Shown: positions 35,752 through 48,500 of the stretch, one piece after another | How the letters are laid out: each line of letters begins with the position of its first letter | Position numbering within the stretch: position 1 is the first letter of the stretch | DNA from: Panaeolus papilionaceus | Lineage: Eukaryota; Basidiomycota; Agaricomycetes; Agaricales | Reading direction: 5' to 3' | NCBI GenBank assembly: GCA_015501605.1 | Contig: JADNRZ010000007.1 | Location: 434,001 to 498,000, forward strand | DNA: 64,000 bases | Made by a program: the position numbers and the translations under genes | The notes under the pieces: generated by a model | The model's database searches: none | The model's input: only the letters and a program-made list of their open reading frames with translations | Told to the model about the DNA's origin: nothing

Positions 35752-38700
35752 ATGATGTCTGGTCGTTCTGTGAAATCTTTGAAAGTGGCCAAGAGTGAGT
35801 GGATGACCAAATCTGCAGCACCTTCCATAAAAGCAGCTTCTGTCAAGCTGCCCCGTGCTCTCCCTTTCTCTTTCAAGCGCAGCAACTCTCCTCCTCCTCC
35901 TCTTCCTGTTGCTTCCCCAGAGTTTGACCATCTCTACTTTAATAAAAAAATGGCAAGGTAGTCCTCATTTAAATTAGCTTTATCATCAACAATAATTCTA
36001 ATATTTTTATGATATAGCTCACAACTGATCGATGACCAACCCAAGAATAGCGACACTTCTCCTGTCCATGTCCCGCAAGTGCAGACTAGTTTCGTTCATT
36101 TTTGTCTCATTAACAATCTGTATTTTAGTGATAATGAACAACAATCTCCTCTACAACGTCCACGTTCAAAGTCAAGGACAATCATTAGAATGCTCACCAC
36201 AAAGCTATCTACCCCGCGTCAACCCAATTCAGCAAATACTGCTCGCAATGCTAAACCACCAGCAGTCGTTAGTGCTTATTCCAAGGAGCAGAGAGAGGCG
36301 GCTCTAAGAGAAAGGGGTCTACTACCACCTTTGCCTATGAGCCAACAGGAAGCCATGCTCGACCAGTCCATTCCCATCGTCTCAACAAGTCATACCAGAG
36401 ACACTTCTCAACCATCTGCTGCAGATCTCATCAAGAAAGAATGGGAGACCAAGAACAATAAACCTTCAAACGACGAACGAGAACGTATGAATGGCTTTAA
36501 ATTTGGTGCTTCATCAACATCTACCACAGACAACGTTCCCGCCGAATCTACCTCTGCACAACACCGTAGAGGCGTTTCAAGTGATATTGGTCACGGTTCA
36601 TTCTCTAGAGCCTACAATCAACCATTACCACCTTCTCCTTCTCCTCACCCTCCTTCATCATATCCACGTTCAGCTTCTCCTGTTTCAAACCCAAGACGTA
36701 GAAACACAACAGCTGCTGCTTCTTCATCATCTTCACCTGTTCCATCAAGGACTTCATCGCCCCCACCTACAAAATCAACCTCACCGCCCGTCTCCATTCC
36801 AACACACACATCACGCGCCTTGCCCGAGACACAACCGCCCACTTCACATGTCCGCTCGGCCAGCTCTGTATCCCCACCGAAACCTTCTCAATCCCCCACA
36901 AATCCCACTGCACGCGCCCCGCTCCCTGACATCCCACATCATGACATTTCACCTGCCAACCCCACTCCAAATGGGGACAACCCCCCTTTAATCTCACTCA
37001 CTCCACCCTCTATACCCTTACCGCCAACTCCACCCACTAGAAGATCAACTGTTGGTACTCCCTCAGGTTCAAGAGCACCGTCGAGGGCTGGCTCAAGAGC
37101 TGCTTCTCCTTTACCTCAACCACCACCACAGACCAATAAGAGCGCTCCCGGAACTCCGTCACGATCACGCGCAGGCTCAAGCTCCGGGCCCAAGCGTCTT
37201 GAGCACAAGCAGAATGAAGAATCTTTTAGCAGCTTGATGGAAAAGAGTATCGAAGCCGTATTTGCTGGTATGTCTGGCTCTAGGAATAGGAGCGGAAGCA
37301 AGACCGCTGCCGATCTTTCCAAAAGTCAGAATCCATCTAGGAGCACAAGTCCGACGCCCGTGCCCACTCCCCGTCCTAACCAGAGCCCGACGGGTCCTCA
37401 TGATGCTTTGTCCCAGTCTCAATCCATTCCCATTCCAACCTCGTCTACCACCGCCACCAGCATGACCGCTTCCTCACCCATCCCCACATCTTCGTTCCTT
37501 CAAGCACACAAACGCACCCCGACCAACACCACCTCTCTTTCAGACACCCTCTCAACTTCACCTCCCCCTTCTCTCTTCTCGAACGCCAAACCGTCGTCTC
37601 CCGCAGCAGGCGAGCTATCCGCTTCCGGATCCTCGTCTGCATCTGGTGCCCTAACGAGCGACACGAGCGCCGAATCATCACCCAATCTTCCAGCCAAACC
37701 TACACCTGGGATTCCCGACAGAGTCATGCATTCCCCATCTAAATCCCAAACGAAAGTCCTCGACGAAGATCCCCTGGACACACCCCCGCCGATTCCTGTC
37801 AAGAATTTGAAATTACCAGGCAGCCTTGCGCTTCCCAAAGGCAAGCTTGGGGCGTTAAGTGTCAAGACCAAGGATGGAAAGGCGCCGCTGAGTGGAGCAC
37901 CTGAGGTGGTCATTTCTCCTGGACCTGTTGGCGGTGCATTTGTGATGCTCACGCCTGGTGGGTCATCAGACGTCGAGGCGCTGTCCCCGAGGTCGGGTGC
38001 AAGGTCTTCAGACGAGTTGGATGTGATGTCAGACGGGCATGAGTTGATGTCTGATGAGGATGAGGGCGGGATGGATGATGTTAAATCCCAGAGTGCGCAC
38101 ACGGAGGGACATTTGATGATGGGTGGTAAAGGGAAGAGAGTGCCGAAGAGAGGTATGACGGATCCCGGAAGTCCGGCTCCTGGAAACAAGTTTGCGAGCA
38201 GTGTTAGTGCGAGTGGGCATGGGAGCAATGTGAGGACTGCTGCAAGTGGTGGTGCAACTTCGCCATTGCCAGCTGCGAAGAGTGGGTGGATGAGTAGCGT
38301 GAAGCGAAGTGTGGTTGGAACGCTCGTTAGGAGGGGTGGTGATAAGGATAAAGAGAAGCAGGATGATGAGAGAAGGGGAAGGCCGACGAAAGGGTTCAAT
38401 GCGAGCCATTTACCGCCCTCTCCGACGGCCCCTGTTAATATCCCCGAAAAGGCCACTCCTCCCACTCCGAACAGAAGCAAAACCCTCTCCCCATCATCTC
38501 CACCTCCCGCCCCGTCCTCATTCTGGTCCCGCGCACCAACACGCGCGAACACCCGTTCCCCTACCCTCTCTCCTCCAACATCACCTCGCGGGTTCTCGTA
38601 CTATGGTTCCAACAATAATAGTGCTGCGACTGCGGCGGCTGTGAGCCCGAGGAAGGCAGTTAGCCCTATTGTATACAATGCGGGTGATATCAGCAAACAG

Positions 38701-38760
38701 GCGAGTGCGATTGAGGATGAAGAGACGAGGAGGATGACAGAGTTGGCGTTTATGGGCTGA
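35752..38760 (+). CDS. Long Ser/Pro-rich disordered protein, unknown function
   Basis: Two exons (35752-35957 and 36018-38760) give 982 residues. The N-terminal ~65 residues are basic. A stretch that looks conserved follows: SAYSKEQREAALRERGLLPP, LPMSQQEAMLDQSIPIV and SAADLIKKEWETKN. Most of the rest is Ser/Pro/Thr low complexity with many SPPP and SRAGS repeats. There is a short helix-forming island around SFSSLMEKSIEAVFAGMSGS, an acidic patch (MSDGHELMSDEDEGGMDDV) and a basic Gly/Lys patch (TLVRRGGDKDKEKQDDERRG). The protein ends ETRRMTELAFMG. I do not recognise a domain. The pattern suggests a regulated scaffold, rich in possible phosphosites. Long antisense frames inside it are codon-bias shadows. 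Confidence 0.7.
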
Positions 38761-41700
38761 TGTGTTGCGTTAGTGGGACAGGGGATGGGGACAGCAAGAG
38801 GGGTGGAAGGCTGGATGGAGGGGGTAGTCGGTTGCGGGGACGATGAACTGAAGGCCCGTGAGGAATGCGGATAGGGGGATGGGAGAGTGGGTAGCAAAGG
38901 AACCAGGCAAGCATATCTGTTTGGGTCCTCCTTTTGTGCCTCGTCCTTACTTATAGGTATCCTAGACGAACGTGTTCTTGTACGTGAGCCTATGTTGAGC
39001 TTATCTGCGAGCCGGAAGACGAGGCTTACCACGCGTTGGAGAAGCTCTCGGCCTCTCGGAGTCTTTGGTGCTGATAAGTAGCGCGATTGATATCGGCGAC
39101 GGTCTCTTGGGGGAGCTTGCAGAGGACAGAAAGGATTCCGAGTCGGGAGGTCAACGTTTTTAAACGTTGTTGGCAGCGGGGTCACGGCATGAGGACCTTG
39201 ACATTTGCAATTTTCGTAAAGCAAAGGGGATAACAATCATTAGCGCCAGGGTTGGAAGGTTGACTGCGGACTGCGATGATTGTCACTCCGAGGGAAGGTC
39301 TTGTCTCAACAAGCTTTTTCTTCCATTAACTCGATGACCCAAGAGTGACGGGACGATGAAGTCGGGTCATTTAGTGGGTGCCTGCCAATATCGAGGACGG
39401 ATAGGGAGGGGAACGGGTCGGAAAAGCGATGCAGACCTCGTTATGTGTCCCTTTTATTCAACCTCTCATTACTCAGGCTCTTCAAAGTTGACACAACCTG
39501 CGACGGCGCTCCACTGCATCAAGGCTCGGTGTCTTGCTTCTCTCAGACATCCCCCCTCCTCCATCTACGCGAGATCCACATTCATCGCTCACTTTAGGCA
39601 TGGATTTACTTTTTGCCCCCGGGCATGGTTGAAGCGGGTGGGGCATGACGACATGAGACCTGCTGTATTCTTCACCCTGTTAAGGTTGTGCATCCTTCTG
39701 GGGCCATGGGCGCATTTCATGAATGTTGTGTGCGCTTGGTGTCTGTTGAAGACTATCATATTCAGGTCTGTGTTTAACTCTACTCCTTTAGTTTAAAACC
39801 AACGCGATTAAGTAACCAGTACTAATGAAACTCTTCATTATAGCCCGCGTTTTTTTAATCCCCGTTGACCATCGCATGGTGCATCTTCCCCTTTTGTCGC
39901 CACTGGGTTCTCAACAATGGCCTCAGCCTCCCGCCTTGTTCATTTGGATTTTTAGCCTCGTCCCTCTCCCTAATTGAAGTGATCCGTGATGACGAGATCA
40001 ACGTCACACGTCCTTCTTACATGGATGAAAAATACATGTTGGACGTCGCTAGCAGCTGCCAGTCTCCCTATGCAATTTACGACATCCACGGTACTCCCCT
40101 CATCCCTTGAAACTGTCTTCTGCTTTTCTTTTTGCGTTTTCTTCTCTACGGAATATGTAATTTTTGTATCTCCCAGACGATACCCCTCCCCGGTTTCTCT
40201 TCTCTACATCGTGTATTTCATACCGTCTCTTTCATTTCCCCCATTATTCTCGTTTCTTTTTCTCTTCTTATGCTATCTTTCATGTTACTCTTCAGATTGC
40301 TCTGTTTTCTGATCGGAGTGTTTTTCTTTCCTTTTCTTTCAATTTTTTTCTTTTTCTTTTTCTTATTTTCCACAACCCTACTATGATCATCAGCATCATC
40401 AGCATCATCATCCTGGTTCGTTGCACATCCTATCATTTTACATTGCATGTTCGGTCATTTCAACATTCATTTCCCCCCCTACATTTACATCTACAGCTTT
40501 GAAGTTTCATACCTTGCATTCCTATCTTTGCATCATCGCCCTTATTTCATATTCAACTCAATTCACCGTCCGAGTCCGACAACCCACAATCGTTACATCC
40601 ATTCGTTTTGGCTTCACCCTCACACTTGCGCAACCTCGTTCTTTTGCTGCCTGCACAACCTATCAATCCCTATTCTGGACCGTATCAGATACCCTTTGAA
40701 CGCGGTTTATAAAGAAGAAAATCACGATGATAATTTCATTCGCCCCTGTCTTCGTACTCGTAGTGTGTATACATGATGGTTTAAACGTTGTGTATGTATA
40801 ACTACACATTACCTATCCTACTCCCCACGCTCCTTTATTGCAACTCTTTGATTTTCTTTCACTCTTACTTCCTCACATTCTTTCTCTCTTCGGGGCTTGG
40901 CGTCAGACTTATACCTTTTCCTCTCTTTCGTTTTTAATCTCTCCATCTCTTTGTCTTTTTGCCTTCTCCACTCTCTGATCTCCACTCTCTGATCTCTGCT
41001 CCTGATAATAAATAAATTTAAACCAGGCATTAATATTTCAAATTGCTTCATTCGATATTCAAACGAATTCAAAGCTGGAAACATGTCTGCGAATGTAAAT
41101 CCTTGTTGTGGGTGTCATTCATATTACAGGGATGTTCCTTTAGGTTGGTTGTCATTATTGCCATCAATGTGTTAGTCGAGTAACAGAAGACCCGGCTTCT
41201 CAAGCTCAGTCGAGGTGATTCGATAGAGTAATCATCTATTCTCTTCCGTTGTTTCATGTTTGGTGGATGGTGGGTGAATTCATGTCTTGCGGAAATGGTT
41301 CATCCGACCATCCCCTCGGTCCGATGCGCCTGGAAAGGGGATTGTTATGGGCAGGGACTATGTAGGGATTTTGAAGGGGTATCCCATCAGTGGTCCCCTA
41401 AACTATAGCTTGGGACCCTCTGTGTGCGTCTTTTAATTCTTTGGAGACCCTATGGTACTCTTTTTCTGATTGTGGACTTGTGGAAGCCTTTCCCTGTATA
41501 TACCATATAAATATGGGAGGTTGAATGAGAAAGGCTCGGAGGCGGAGGCGGATCGACATGAACTCACTCTGTGTGTGCTGAGGTTGGTGCAATTTCGTTG
41601 AAATGCGCGAGACCTTTATAGAATCACATCGACACACATTGACACAATGGCACTGGTCGCTTAATCTAGTCGATCGAGGGAGCGACCGTGTGCGATGCAC

Positions 41701-44700
41701 TTGTTTTTTTGTTTCGAAAACATTAAGGTATGGTTGCACTCGTTCACCTGCTTTACTCGTATCCTGAGACCCTAGGCGTCTAGAACATTCAACGACCCTG
41801 TAATTCTCACCACTTTACGGCGATATCGTAAGTTCAAGCGTCCTGAAGTCCTGGCCTGCGCACTGTTACACCTCCAGAACCATCTCGAAACGATCGACAC
41901 ATACATGCGCGTTACAGTGCATGCGTTGTGAAACTCTCCTCACTCGAAGCTCCGGTGAATGGGTATGTGCATCTTCTTGATAGTGACGAAGAAATTTTGT
42001 TTCGAGTTTCGATGGCTACATATCGTAAAATCGAAGGTTATTCAGTTATGACCTTGGCTCTGCGTCTATCACACAGGCTTTTGTTTCCCGTTTGCAGCAC
42101 CTCAAGTTATGTGCTCGAGGCAAGAGTCAACTTTGTCCACTTGATCGTCGCGTGCTACCAACCTATCAGTTGACCTCGAAAACAAGGCTTGCGATCGGAG
42201 CGTTATCGTGACTCTGGTGGGAGCTCTCAACTCTGGGGCGAATTCTAGAGGGCTGACGAACTCTCACCCACATTGAAACCCCGTAAAAACTGGTTCGCAT
42301 AAACGATGCCTTTCAGAGCTTCTTCAATGCCCCTTGACCCTGGAGAATAAGTCTAGCGGCCTACGAGATGAATTGAACAAATATTTTACTCATGTATGAC
42401 GTACATATATATCAATCATTTCGAGATCGCCGTTAGGTGACTACGATACTGACAAGATGAATGAACCACAGCTTCCGAGATCTCGGAGGGTCCCCTAGTC
42501 CCCTACCTAGTGTATCTGGCACAGTGTGCGTGTACTGTCCTCACCTACGGATGCGTACCAAGTGGATCGTGGCGGAGTTGGTTTAACAAGTTGGTTGTTT
42601 CACTCTTTGAGATGATTGTCACCTCGCCGCGTTCAGTTGTGATTGTTCGGAGGTTGAATATGTCTTTATCCTAAGGGTGGACGGTGATGTCGATAACGAG
42701 CAAAAGGGGCTCACGGCAAGTTTAAATTCACCGTAAGACCCAGCTAGAGTATTTAAAGGGTGTCGCTGTAACTGAGGGGAGTGTGCCATTTCTTTCCTTG
42801 TCTTTCACCCTCATCACTCACTTTCAGCTTGACGTCTGTTGCGACGCGCGACCGAGCTTGAAACTCCCACCTTTGCTTCCAATGCTAAACATTCGAAAGG
42901 AAGCAGACACATCCAGGGAACAAATCTTCGTCTTCCTTCTCTTCACGCATCGTTTGTCTCTGTCCTGTCTTACAGGGCAGAAGGATATGAGCTCACCAAA
43001 CGAACCGCAAAACCTGGGGCCTTGTATTTTGTTGTTCAGCTTCGGGCCATAGATATGGTAGTCAGTCGACGTCATACTTTCCCGTCTGAACCTTGAACTC
43101 CAGCCTTGGGTTGACGCGAATAGTTGCGGTACTCAATGTCTGTGGGACAACGAGCGGAAGTGGCACTGGAAAACGTGATTTGGGCTCTGAGCCTTTGTCA
43201 ACGTTTCGCTTAGGTTCGAAGAAAGGCCCTTGTGAGCGTATTGGCCCGCCTCCGTCCCGGTTCCTCTATAAAGAGTAAGCCATAGTGCTGCTATGATGTT
43301 ACAGCGTTAGCAACGTATTGTCCGCCCTTGATTCTCTGACGGAGAACTCGGATCTAATGACACGAACCTCCTATGCGTACATGCACAGTTGGTTCAAGGA
43401 GGATGAAAAGATGGTATGCATGTGACCCAGATGTACGAACTATCACCGCGAAACACAGCTGAATTGTAATGCGAATACTATGTCCACATCGGTTCGTCTT
43501 ACAAGACATATGGCTGATCATGAACGCTTCGAAAAGGCTGCCAATTGTATCAATTTGCATGCTTGCTCGAGCGGATCATCATGTGTGTACTTGGCTTAAT
43601 AAACGGAAGGTAATCATGCCTTGTGGCTCGGTCAAAGATATTCCCGTCACGATTCAACTTGAATCCGTCATCTCTGTCTCCCTGGGTGCATTGAATTATC
43701 GGAAAAACGGTGTTTTCAGCAGGCCGAGTATTGGAGCTGTACACTGCATGGATAAAGACGTAATTCGACAACAGCATACTCCTCTTGTCAACATATTTCC
43801 CGCATCCAAGCCACCTTCGTGCATTATCCTCGGAGACTCAGTGGTTACCATGTACATAGGATACGCATTGAATACATATGGATCAAGGACGGGTACCGGT
43901 TCTCATCTGTCCCGAGTGGCTTAGATTTTTAAGCGTCAACTACGCTGCCAGCAGCCAACTACATATACCATTGCCATACTTTGATTTCGGTTGATACGCG
44001 ATCCTGTCACCTCTCAAACTGTGCCAGGGACTCTTCCCACCATTCCCAATATGCGGTCGAGTGACCTCATCGTTATTGAAGGGTCGGAGGGAGCTGCATG
44101 ACGGACAACCCATTAGATGAACGTGTGCATCAGAAAGACAAAGATCTACACATTACTTATAGTATTCTTCTTTGAATACCCTGATGGTCACAAAAAAGGC
44201 TATTCCGTCAGCACACCCCATCTGCTGACGAGATTGGCGTCGTTTAACTTTTAACTCAACTCCACTGTTCAATACTTACGTGTAGACCATTCAAATTTTG
44301 TAATATACAGCTTGAATGAGGGTCTATGTTAGCGAAAGGCATGTTTGTGGAGCGTCAGGCTGTTGGGCACCCAACGGAGGTGGACATGACACAGATATAT
44401 TGAAGAACAAGTTAAAGGCTAGGTAAGAATAAGAAGGATATATGGAACACATATCCCAAACACAGTCCGTTGGTTTTGTAACAACACACCAATCACCTGT
44501 CGAACGAGGCACGCGTGCCTTTGAACTGGCTGCGCGATGACGCAACAATAACTGTTAGACCCACCGACACGCCAGCGCAGATATGAAAACCACGCGCGCC
44601 ACGCACGCGAGTGATAACCGCATTTGGAAATCGGGGATAGATCAGCGCGTTTGCGCCATCATGGGATTTTTTTTGTTGAGGCACAATTCCGAGTAAGTAA

Positions 44701-45122
44701 CTTTAGCGCACTGGACCTCAACGCCGCGGGGTCAGAAGGTCATGTCGAGCATCAAAGGGGTTTGGTCGCGATTATAGATATTGAATTCGAAAAATAGCCG
44801 CGCACGCGCAGTAAGTAATTAAACTCGGTCAAAGTCACCTCAGGCTCGCGCAAGCGCTCCAGTCACGAAGCCGCGCTCGCACTATCTCCTACCGCAAGAA
44901 ACCGCTCAGCGTACGCTAAATCTCAAATTTCTCGGTCCACTCCACCTATACGCAGGTGCTGAGAAACAACACAACAACCGAGCATCTTCACGCGGCACGC
45001 CAATGCGGCAGTCACACCAACCAACCCATCTACCAGTTCTTCTCGACCCATCATCACTAGATGTATCGCATTCAAAATAATCATCAAAAAATAAGCATCT
45101 AGATTCTCTTCTCTATTCGTAG
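38761..45122. other. 6.4 kb gene-poor region
   Basis: No recognisable gene on either strand. The left part should include the 3' UTR of the Ser/Pro-rich gene. From 40100 to 40980 the plus strand is strongly pyrimidine-rich, including long CT/T runs at 40310-40376 and an ATC/CAG-rich microsatellite-like patch near 40384-40413. A segment from a TATTTAAAG box (42751-42759) to about 43280 looks like a transcription unit with a CTTACAG acceptor-like site near 42971-42977, but it has no persuasive coding frame. It might be non-coding RNA. Confidence 0.45.
40967..40994. repeat. 14-bp perfect tandem duplication
   Basis: TCCACTCTCTGATC occurs twice in direct succession (40967-40980 and 40981-40994) at the end of a long pyrimidine-rich tract. 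It probably arose by replication slippage. Confidence 0.8.
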
Positions 45123-45546
45123 ATGCATTTTCTCACCGTCATCGAGGGGGTACTCACCGTCGCCTCCCAGGGGTTCGCACTTGTGCTTCGAAAATGGGGT
45201 CTCATGACCCCTGTTCTGCTTCCAGTTTTCTCATACTCATCCGTGTTTGGATACGTCAACGTAACCGCTCTCACTAAGCATGATGGGCATATCTTTACCC
45301 TGCGTGAGTTCGACGCCTCATCTACTTATATGTTCTGCAATTGTAGGTACCCCTACAAATGAAGGCAAGGCTAGATCCGTCGATGCAGACCCGTCATCCT
45401 GGTTTGCAGCCAGAGTTCTCAATTTAAATACGTTGATGTTTATCGCCGCCTCGTTCCGTGGCGTATCCCTTGTTGAGGAGCGTGCTTGGGTTATAATTAG
45501 TCTCGCATTGCTCTTGCCTTTTGACTTGGAAACTGTCCCTCTGTAA
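45123..45546 (+). CDS. Possible two-exon small hydrophobic protein
   Basis: A model of two exons (45123-45303 and 45347-45546) with a clean GTGAGT...TTGTAG intron gives 126 residues. The product starts MHFLTVIEGVLTVASQGFAL and contains two or three hydrophobic stretches (VLLPVFSYSSVFGYVNV, LMFIAASFRG, WVIISLALLLPF), so it could be a small membrane protein. It is preceded by a GC-rich, promoter-like stretch. I recognise no family. The splice site quality is the main support and the model may be accidental. Confidence 0.3.
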
Positions 45547-48500
45547 TGTGTCCGCTCAAGACTAAGCATCGCCCGCCCAATCCCATTCGAATTCCAAAAT
45601 CGTACACGATCTGTTATCTGGCTGCGACCTAAGCATCGTGCAACCGACTCGGACGTGGTAATTCTAGACCCACACCGACGAGTCGTGTCCTATTTTTCCT
45701 TGAGGGTGCATTAGCATGTGTGTGTGTATAGGAATTAGCGCAGTCATGCATCGATGCTATTATTCATGTGTATCTAAGAATGACCCAAGCAAAGAAAGCA
45801 GAGCGGCGTACTCACTTGAAGCAGCAAGAAGAAGATGTAGAGAAGAAGATTACGTCGATGACGACTTGTTGATGACCTACCTCCGAGTTGCGATCCTCTT
45901 CCTTCGGATAAGGGCATCATCAGAACTGCCTACCGTTTGTATAACATCAAAGGTCTCGATGCGGCGGCTGGGCTCGCTGCGTTATGAGAAGAGATTAAGA
46001 TAAGATGGTACATAGAATGCCTCTCGATGCAGTGGCGGCCTCGAGCTTCATCATTATTCAGCTGTTCATGTCCCGGACAATAAACCTGCAGGGTGCGACT
46101 GATACGATTACGAGTCGTAGTAAAGTAATTTGCGAGCTCAGGCTCGTGCACTGATAACAGGTTCGAGGGACTGAAGATAGATAAAGGGCCCCCTCTCCAA
46201 CTCCACAATACATCCGCGAGATGCCTTTCGGAATCCGGATACTACCTATGGAAAGGGTGGTCTAATCTAATGCGGTATGTACAAACTGCGAGCTGATTAA
46301 GAGACGGCTGATAGGCATATACAATGAACGCCTGTTCAGGGTCGTGTGTCATCATAATCTGACTGTGCAATGACATGCTTTATCATTCATTCGAGATGAA
46401 GTATTACACACGACGCGTCGACGTCCCACACCTCTGTAACGTAATAAAATTCATATCTTCAATTAGGACAGCCTGCTCTCGAATGCGTCCGAACAGGATA
46501 CAAGGAGCCAGTTTCACGGCTTTCACCCTCCTCTCACCTACCCATGCTCAAACGTTCACACCATCTCGCTCCATTGGTGCTCGACATGGAAATGAAAAGA
46601 ACATAATCGAACCACTCAAGCCCTGAAATACCGCATCCGTGCCAACGATGTCCTCCATGTTCTGACAACACATGACTCAGGGTTGACAATGAGATGAGCT
46701 GCAGGTTTCAGCTGATCGAACTTTTCATAGGGGGGGGGGGGGGGGGTGTTTGGGAAATTACTTTTGACACATTCTGGGATTGGTGGTCATACACGGTGAG
46801 GTGAACGGGTGGTGGTGTGGTCAGGGGATTCAACGAAATTGAAATCAAAAAAGGGATTTAAGGTTTCTACCTTGCTGCGGTACCGTATTGATCAGCGTGC
46901 CTTGTCCTCCATAAAAGTGTTTTGGTTGGTGTCTCGGATTCTTCTCGATAGAATGATTTGGACTATTCGAGGAGTGCGTTATAGCCACAGTTAGGCTAAG
47001 CTTGAGGCTCTTTAGGTATGATAACCGTGCGCGTTGCAATAATCGCGCGGGTTCCTAGGGCATATGAGCGTTAGCGTTGATCGAAAGGGCGTAAGTAGAG
47101 CGGGGTGAGCAGCTTGCGCCACGACTACGTACGAGTATTTACTTACTCGAGCACAGCACGTTCTCAGTGTCACGCAGAGAGCTGTCAGATCAAGGTTGGC
47201 ACTTTTCAAATCAGTAAGTCGAATGGTTTCAATGGGTATCAACCGTTAAGCGATGGGACACAATAGAGTCCTGAGTCGATCGCGCGTCATGTTGACACCT
47301 CTGTTGCGTTTTGGGCAGACGCGTCTGGTAATCGCTGTCAAATGCTGCCAGGGTCTGTATTGCTTTATGTACGCAGTATGGAAAGAAGAAATGTGAGGGA
47401 CTGTTAGGTAAAAAATGGATCGAATGTGTCCAAACCAAGCAGTTCTCGATTCTAGTTCTGGCCACTGGTCCTAGCTCGAGGAGTTAAGTTAGGATTGCAA
47501 CACAGCAATCAGCAATTGAAACTTTGGCTGCAACAACTGACCAGAGTAAAAGAAGTAAAAGGAAATTCGGAGCCGGAATTTTTATGATAAAAAATAGAAG
47601 TGGCGTTCAGAAATAAGACGCAGCAACATTGCCGCGGTGTAGTGAATGTAAAAGATAGTGTGTGATGATGATGTCTATGAAAAGCGTCGGCAAGGCCTGG
47701 CCTGACGAGGAGGAATCAAGAGCGGCCTCGAATAACACTCGAAGGCTTCATGGGACTGCTACTTCAATGTGCCGTTGACACGAAGAGACTCAGAGTTCCG
47801 AGCCACGGCGAAGCAGCACTGGAAAATTACCGAGAAAGTCCGAAGGAGGGCGATGAGAATAGGACAAGAGTGTTGGGTTTTGGTAGGGCAAAATAAAGGG
47901 GGGGGTTGTATAATTAAGATCGAACAAAGACGAGCGGCAGTGGGATCATCCGAACGATGAGTTGACCGCATGGGTGGATTGGAATGACCGAAACGGGGAT
48001 GACCGCCGCGTGTATTGTGGATTGAGCAAAGAAAAAGGCGATGCAAATATAGGGTGAAAGTGGCTGAGAATGGAAGGTTAGTATTAGCTGGTTATGGTGA
48101 AGTGATTAGATCAAGAAGTGATTGTGTAAAATTAGAGCACATCTAGCGGGATTGGAGTGGGCAGTAGTGGATAAACTGTAGTGAGGAGGGTGTTTCTATT
48201 GGAAAGAAAGAAAAAGGTGACGCAAGCGAGATGGGATCAGAGTTGACGTGGACATTTCAATGTCTACGTGGTCGGGTTGCAAGGTTATTTGTTGATAAGA
48301 TGAGTGAATAGTTTCGATTGAAAAGAAGCTGGTTCGTAAGTAAAGACAAGACGAAGGATGTCGCGTTGACAATATTAACTACACGGGGCGTCGAATACTC
48401 TAGACCTACGCCCCAGAGTGGATCGAGAGGTTGTAGGAAATGATCGTCGGGTTGCGGATGGTACGGAACGGAGGGTTATCGTAAACTTGAGGAGACATAT

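Noticed and set aside
37500..38552. 350-codon open frame on the minus strand inside the Ser/Pro-rich gene
   Set aside because: It is a mirror of the low-complexity coding strand (Ser/Pro/Thr codons leave antisense frames open), with no domain or splice signals of its own.
38601..39236. 211-codon minus-strand frame with a hydrophobic C-terminus
   Set aside because: It overlaps the 3' end of the Ser/Pro-rich gene. The hydrophobic tail arises from antisense Ala/Ser-rich codons and the rest has no recognisable pattern.
39356..39796. 146-codon plus-strand frame
   Set aside because: Composition is unlike the real genes here, with no splice sites in phase and no motif.
40818..41084. Lys/Glu/Arg-rich minus-strand frame
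   Set aside because: It is a by-product of the pyrimidine-rich plus strand and its 14-bp tandem duplication.
42895..43052. Short frame ending near a Cys (GPCILLFSFGP), considered as a mating pheromone precursor
   Set aside because: Pheromone precursors end in a CaaX box at the very C-terminus. Here the Cys is nine residues from the end, and no receptor gene is nearby.
43469..43924. 151-codon plus-strand frame
   Set aside because: The ATG context, composition and lack of neighbouring exons make it look accidental; no family recognised.
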